Positions 13,524 through 15,211 of a stretch of 15,211 nucleotides of DNA are shown here, in pieces. Below the pieces are notes generated by a model that saw only the letters and a program-made list of their open reading frames with translations, was not told the DNA's origin and made no database searches. Every line of letters begins with the position of its first letter. Positions within the stretch are counted from its first letter, which is position 1. Location: contig PXRQ01000100.1 of assembly GCA_003022005.1 (NCBI GenBank), positions 1 through 15,211 on the forward strand, read 5' to 3'. Source of the stretch: Halobacteriales archaeon QS_5_70_15 (GTDB lineage Archaea; Halobacteriota; Halobacteria; Halobacteriales; Haloarculaceae). A program made the translations under genes and the position numbers.

Positions 13524-13982
13524 CTACGAGCCGCCGGGCGGGCAACGGTCGCGCCCGAACTCGTCGAAGACCTCGACGTCCTCGGGCAGTTCGTAGGGGA
13601 GCTTCCGCGACTCGCGCTCGTTGGGCACCTCCTCGGGGACGGGCTCGGCGACGTCCTCCCAGCCGGGCTTGACCGCGATGGACTTCGCGGGCATCCCGAC
13701 GGCGATGTGGTGTGCGGGGACGTCCGACTGGACGACCCCACGGGCACCGACGACGGCGTTCTCGCCGACGCGGCTCCCCCCGCGGACAATCACGTCGTAG
13801 GTCGGCCTGACGTCGTCCTCGATCGTCGTGTGGACGTTCGTCACCTCGGTCTGGTGGACGACGTCGTGGTCGGGGCTGTAGACGTGCACCGAGTCGGAGG
13901 AGAGCCGCGAGTCGACCTCCTCGATGAACGCCCGGAGCCCCTCCTCGGCCCGGGCCGGCAGGTGGAGTGTCGCCTCGTCATG
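13524..13982 (-). pseudogene. Decayed left-handed beta-helix acyltransferase with internal deletion
   Basis: The translation starts with a helix typical of a haloarchaeal acyltransferase family (LPARAEEGLRAFIEEVDSRLSSD). It then passes directly to the C-terminal hexapeptide-repeat region (VYSPDHDVVHQTEV, then IVRGGSRVGENAVVGARGVV, then HHIAVGMPAKSIAVKPGWEDVAEPVPEE). From memory, intact members are about 300 residues; here roughly 130 central residues, including most of the beta-helix, are missing at about 13890-13900. The only likely start, ATG at 13981-13979, is out of frame by one base, so a frameshift near the 5' end is also implied. The frame remains open up to an ATG at 14108, but those extra residues look noncoding. 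The likely former role was transfer of an acetyl group from acetyl-CoA to a sugar or similar acceptor. A short translated product cannot be excluded. Confidence 0.65.
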
Positions 13983-14132
13983 CCGGGTCCCGTAGTCGGC
14001 CGAAGGCGTTAGTCGTTGCGTCCGAAACCGCCGAAACCCCGGGTACGTGAACGTAACCGGCCGTTCGCGGCGGGCATCGGCCCCCGCCGCCCGAACGGAA
14101 AGCCCCATGCTTCGCGGGGTCGAACCCGGGGT

Positions 14133-15211
14133 ATGGACTCAGAGCGACGCGAGCCGCCCCGGACCGAGGAGGGGTGGTACGTCCTCCACGACCTGCGCCG
14201 GATCGACTGGGACGGCTGGCGCGCGGCGCCCGAGCACGAGCGCGAGCGGGCGCTCGAATCCGGCGTCGACTACCTCCGCGAGCACGAGGCGCTCGCGGAC
14301 GTCGAGGGCGGGAACGACCGGGAGGGCGCCTCGGCCACGTTCTCCGTGCTCGGGCACAAGGCCGACCTGATGATCCTCCACCTGCGTCCCACGACGGCGG
14401 TCCTGGACCGCGCCGAGCGCCGGTTCGAGGCGACGCCGTTCGCGGGGTTCACCGAGCAGGTCTCCTCGTACGTCTCCGTCACCGAGATCTCGGGCTATCT
14501 GAGCGAGGAGGTGGGCGAGGGGATCGAGAACGTCGAGGACGCGGGCACGCGGAACTACCTCGCCTCGCGGCTCTACCCGACGCTCCCGGACGCCGAGCAC
14601 GTCTGTTTCTACCCGATGGACAAGCGTCGGGACCCGGAGTACAACTGGTACGACCTGCCGTTCGAGGAGCGCGCGGAACTGATGTCCGGCCACGGCGAGA
14701 TCGGCCGGGAGTACGCGGGGAAGGTGAACCAGATAATCAGCGGGAGCGTCGGGTTCGACGACTACGAGTGGGGGGTCACCCTGTTCGCCGACGATCCCAC
14801 GGAGATCAAACACCTCCTCTACGAGATGCGGTTCGACCCCTCCTCCTCCCGGTACGCGGAGTTCGGCCCGTTCTACTTCGGTCGGCGGTTCCCGCCGACG
14901 GACCTCCCGGCGCTCTTGACCGGCGGGGCGGTCCCCACCGATGGGGCCACCGCGGCCGCCGCGACCGGCGACGTCGACACGGCCCGTGCGAGCGAGCCGG
15001 GAACCCAGGCCCGGGCCAGGGCTGCCGTCGGCGGCCACAGCAGCCACGCCGGCCGCGGGGGTGGCGGGGACCCCGGTGACGATGCGTCCGACGGACACCC
15101 GCACGGATCCGCCCGGCGGTCCGAGGACGGGTCCACCGTCGAACCCGGTGACGATGACGAGGGAGCCGACGACGGGAGCGACGGCGACGAGGGGGGCTCC
15201 GGTGGCGGTCG
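14133..15211 (+). CDS. pitA: HemQ/chlorite dismutase-like heme protein (PitA-type), truncated by window edge
   Basis: The visible 359 residues have no stop and continue past the window. Residues 14-255 form a chlorite dismutase/coproheme decarboxylase (HemQ, ChdC) domain. It has the motif YNWYDLPFEER at 170-180 (a Tyr here is catalytic in bacterial HemQ), proximal heme ligand His187 in MSGHG, then GSVGFDDYEWGVTLFADD at 204-221 and YAEFGPFY at 241-248. HemQ converts coproheme III to heme b by two oxidative decarboxylations. From 260 the sequence becomes a low-complexity Ala/Gly/Asp linker with His residues (HSSH, HPH). In Haloferax PitA such a linker joins this domain to a C-terminal antibiotic-biosynthesis-monooxygenase domain; I expect that domain just outside the window. 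The ATG at 14133 fits the domain start. No clear TATA box is seen; the gene is divergent from the decayed acyltransferase. Confidence 0.85.
   Translation, partial: MDSERREPPRTEEGWYVLHDLRRIDWDGWRAAPEHERERALESGVDYLREHEALADVEGGNDREGASATFSVLGHKADLMILHLRPTTAVLDRAERRFEATPFAGFTEQVSSYVSVTEISGYLSEEVGEGIENVEDAGTRNYLASRLYPTLPDAEHVCFYPMDKRRDPEYNWYDLPFEERAELMSGHGEIGREYAGKVNQIISGSVGFDDYEWGVTLFADDPTEIKHLLYEMRFDPSSSRYAEFGPFYFGRRFPPTDLPALLTGGAVPTDGATAAAATGDVDTARASEPGTQARARAAVGGHSSHAGRGGGGDPGDDASDGHPHGSARRSEDGSTVEPGDDDEGADDGSDGDEGGSGGG

Noticed and set aside
13982..14108. An intact acyltransferase start at ATG 14108
   Set aside because: The extra residues are Arg-rich with no family similarity, and the family helix begins only near 13981.

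Overview
The window reads as chromosomal DNA of a haloarchaeon (class Halobacteria). It is GC-rich with strong G/C bias at third codon positions. The proteins are acidic. It carries an S-layer-type surface glycoprotein with a haloarchaeal signal peptide and a C-terminal sorting anchor. Several starts sit about 27 bases after an AT-rich TATA-like box, as expected for leaderless transcripts. The one tRNA gene has no encoded CCA. I see no plasmid, phage, transposase or CRISPR gene. The genus cannot be named from this sequence alone.

Layout, left to right. 1-296 has no supportable gene. 297-1052 is a tandem two-domain glyoxalase I-type protein. 1241-4047 is a TATA box, a leader of about 110 nt that can fold, and a surface glycoprotein with a Thr/Pro stalk and membrane anchor. 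4277-5608 is a cytoplasmic M28 metallopeptidase and 5719-6420 an enoyl-CoA hydratase/isomerase family protein. 6522-7894 is an overlapping pair: a zinc-finger, single-span membrane protein with a His-rich outer domain, and a soluble protein resembling the Nmad3 predicted nucleotide-modification family. 8013-9719 is glutamine-dependent NAD synthetase. 10078-10287 (minus) is a two-span small membrane protein. 10488-10558 (minus) is tRNA-Gly(CCC), set in partial copies of both of its own ends. 10761-11624 is a second, ammonia-type NAD synthetase. 11867-13177 is an arylsulfotransferase-like beta-propeller with a membrane segment at each end. 13524-13982 (minus) is a decayed acyltransferase that seems to have lost its centre. 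14133 to the window edge is a coproheme decarboxylase/chlorite dismutase-like (HemQ/PitA-type) protein, cut off at its linker.

Most of this is ordinary housekeeping arranged as short transcription units: methylglyoxal detoxification, NAD synthesis by two enzyme types, heme, proteolysis and the cell envelope. The parts that merit a second look are the zinc-finger/Nmad3-like gene pair, the repeat-filled surroundings of the tRNA-Gly gene, the 33-base inverted repeat that begins at the stop codon of the second nadE, the internally deleted acyltransferase, and an orphan TATA box at 9832. None of these proves a new system; the gene pair at 6522-7894 is the best candidate.
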